A stretch of DNA of 14,917 nucleotides from the NCBI GenBank assembly GCA_037441775.1, contig JBBIRO010000056.1, positions 1 to 14,917 on the forward strand, written 5' to 3'. This document shows, piece after piece, positions 14,884 through 14,917 of this stretch. The notes beneath the pieces are model-generated. The model made no database searches and had not been told where the DNA came from. It saw nothing but the letters and a program-made list of their open reading frames with translations. The DNA comes from CAMTWB01 sp037441775 (GTDB lineage: Bacteria > Desulfobacterota > Syntrophia > Syntrophales > CAMTWB01). Made by a program: the position numbers and the translations under genes. Every line of letters begins with the position of its first letter. Within the stretch, counting starts at the first letter, position 1.

Positions 14884-14917
14884 ATGTCTAGAATAGCCAG
14901 AATAGTCGCCGTCGATC
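14884..14917 (+). CDS. Start of a probable REP-associated (Y1/IS200-like) transposase, cut by window edge
   Basis: Only 11 codons are visible, reading MSRIARIVAVD from ATG 14884 to the window end. The opening M-[AS]-R-I-A-R-x-V matches the usual N-terminus of RAYT/TnpA-REP proteins, the HUH-type single-strand transposases that use a catalytic Tyr. The catalytic HxH and Tyr would lie beyond the edge. No strong SD is seen. It is the only plus-strand gene, diverging from the small Cys-rich gene, and a REP-like motif lies upstream. With so few residues the call depends on pattern memory. Confidence 0.55.
   Translation, partial: MSRIARIVAVD

Overview
This window looks like a chromosomal core region from an anaerobic, deltaproteobacterium-like organism (Desulfobacterota, in the broad range of sulfate reducers and syntrophs). 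That placement is an inference. It rests on a siroheme-dependent (Ahb) heme pathway, a CobA-HemD fusion, a SPOR-domain gene beside argS, and the style of the small dispersed repeats. No taxonomic marker gene is present, and nothing suggests a phage or plasmid.

Layout: all recognisable genes lie on the minus strand, except a transposase start at the extreme right edge, so they are transcribed from right to left. From the right: (i) 14718-14917 holds the first codons of a probable REP-associated (RAYT/Y1) transposase on the plus strand, with a REP-like motif, next to a good promoter facing the other way. (ii) 14538-14717 is a 59-residue Cys-rich gene with a TTG start that is easy to miss. (iii) 14282-14509 is a cluster of small repeats and palindromes. 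(iv) Next come argS and a membrane-anchored SPOR-domain protein. (v) The tetrapyrrole cluster follows: hemC, a cobA-hemD fusion, ahbC, hemB, ahbD and one siroheme decarboxylase subunit gene. (vi) polA and an aldo/keto reductase continue in the same direction. (vii) After about 290 bp without a gene, an oligopeptide-type ABC substrate-binding protein has its own promoter region and runs off the left edge.

How the genes work together: HemB makes porphobilinogen, HemC makes hydroxymethylbilane, and the HemD half of the fusion makes uroporphyrinogen III. The CobA half methylates that to precorrin-2, the route to siroheme. The decarboxylase subunit (AhbA/B type), AhbC and AhbD would then convert siroheme to heme b through didecarboxysiroheme and Fe-coproporphyrin III. 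Several parts of the route are not in the window: 5-aminolevulinate synthesis (hemA/hemL), precorrin-2 dehydrogenase/ferrochelatase, and the second decarboxylase subunit. Short gaps, an ATGA overlap, a 1-bp gap and an SD that overlaps the previous stop codon argue for one translationally coupled operon.

Main points for a second look: the unpaired decarboxylase subunit gene, a DNA polymerase I whose proofreading-site residues all appear to be lost, the hidden Cys-rich small gene, the repeat family around argS, and the transposase start at the right edge. I did not find a wholly new system. The most coherent system is the alternative heme pathway.
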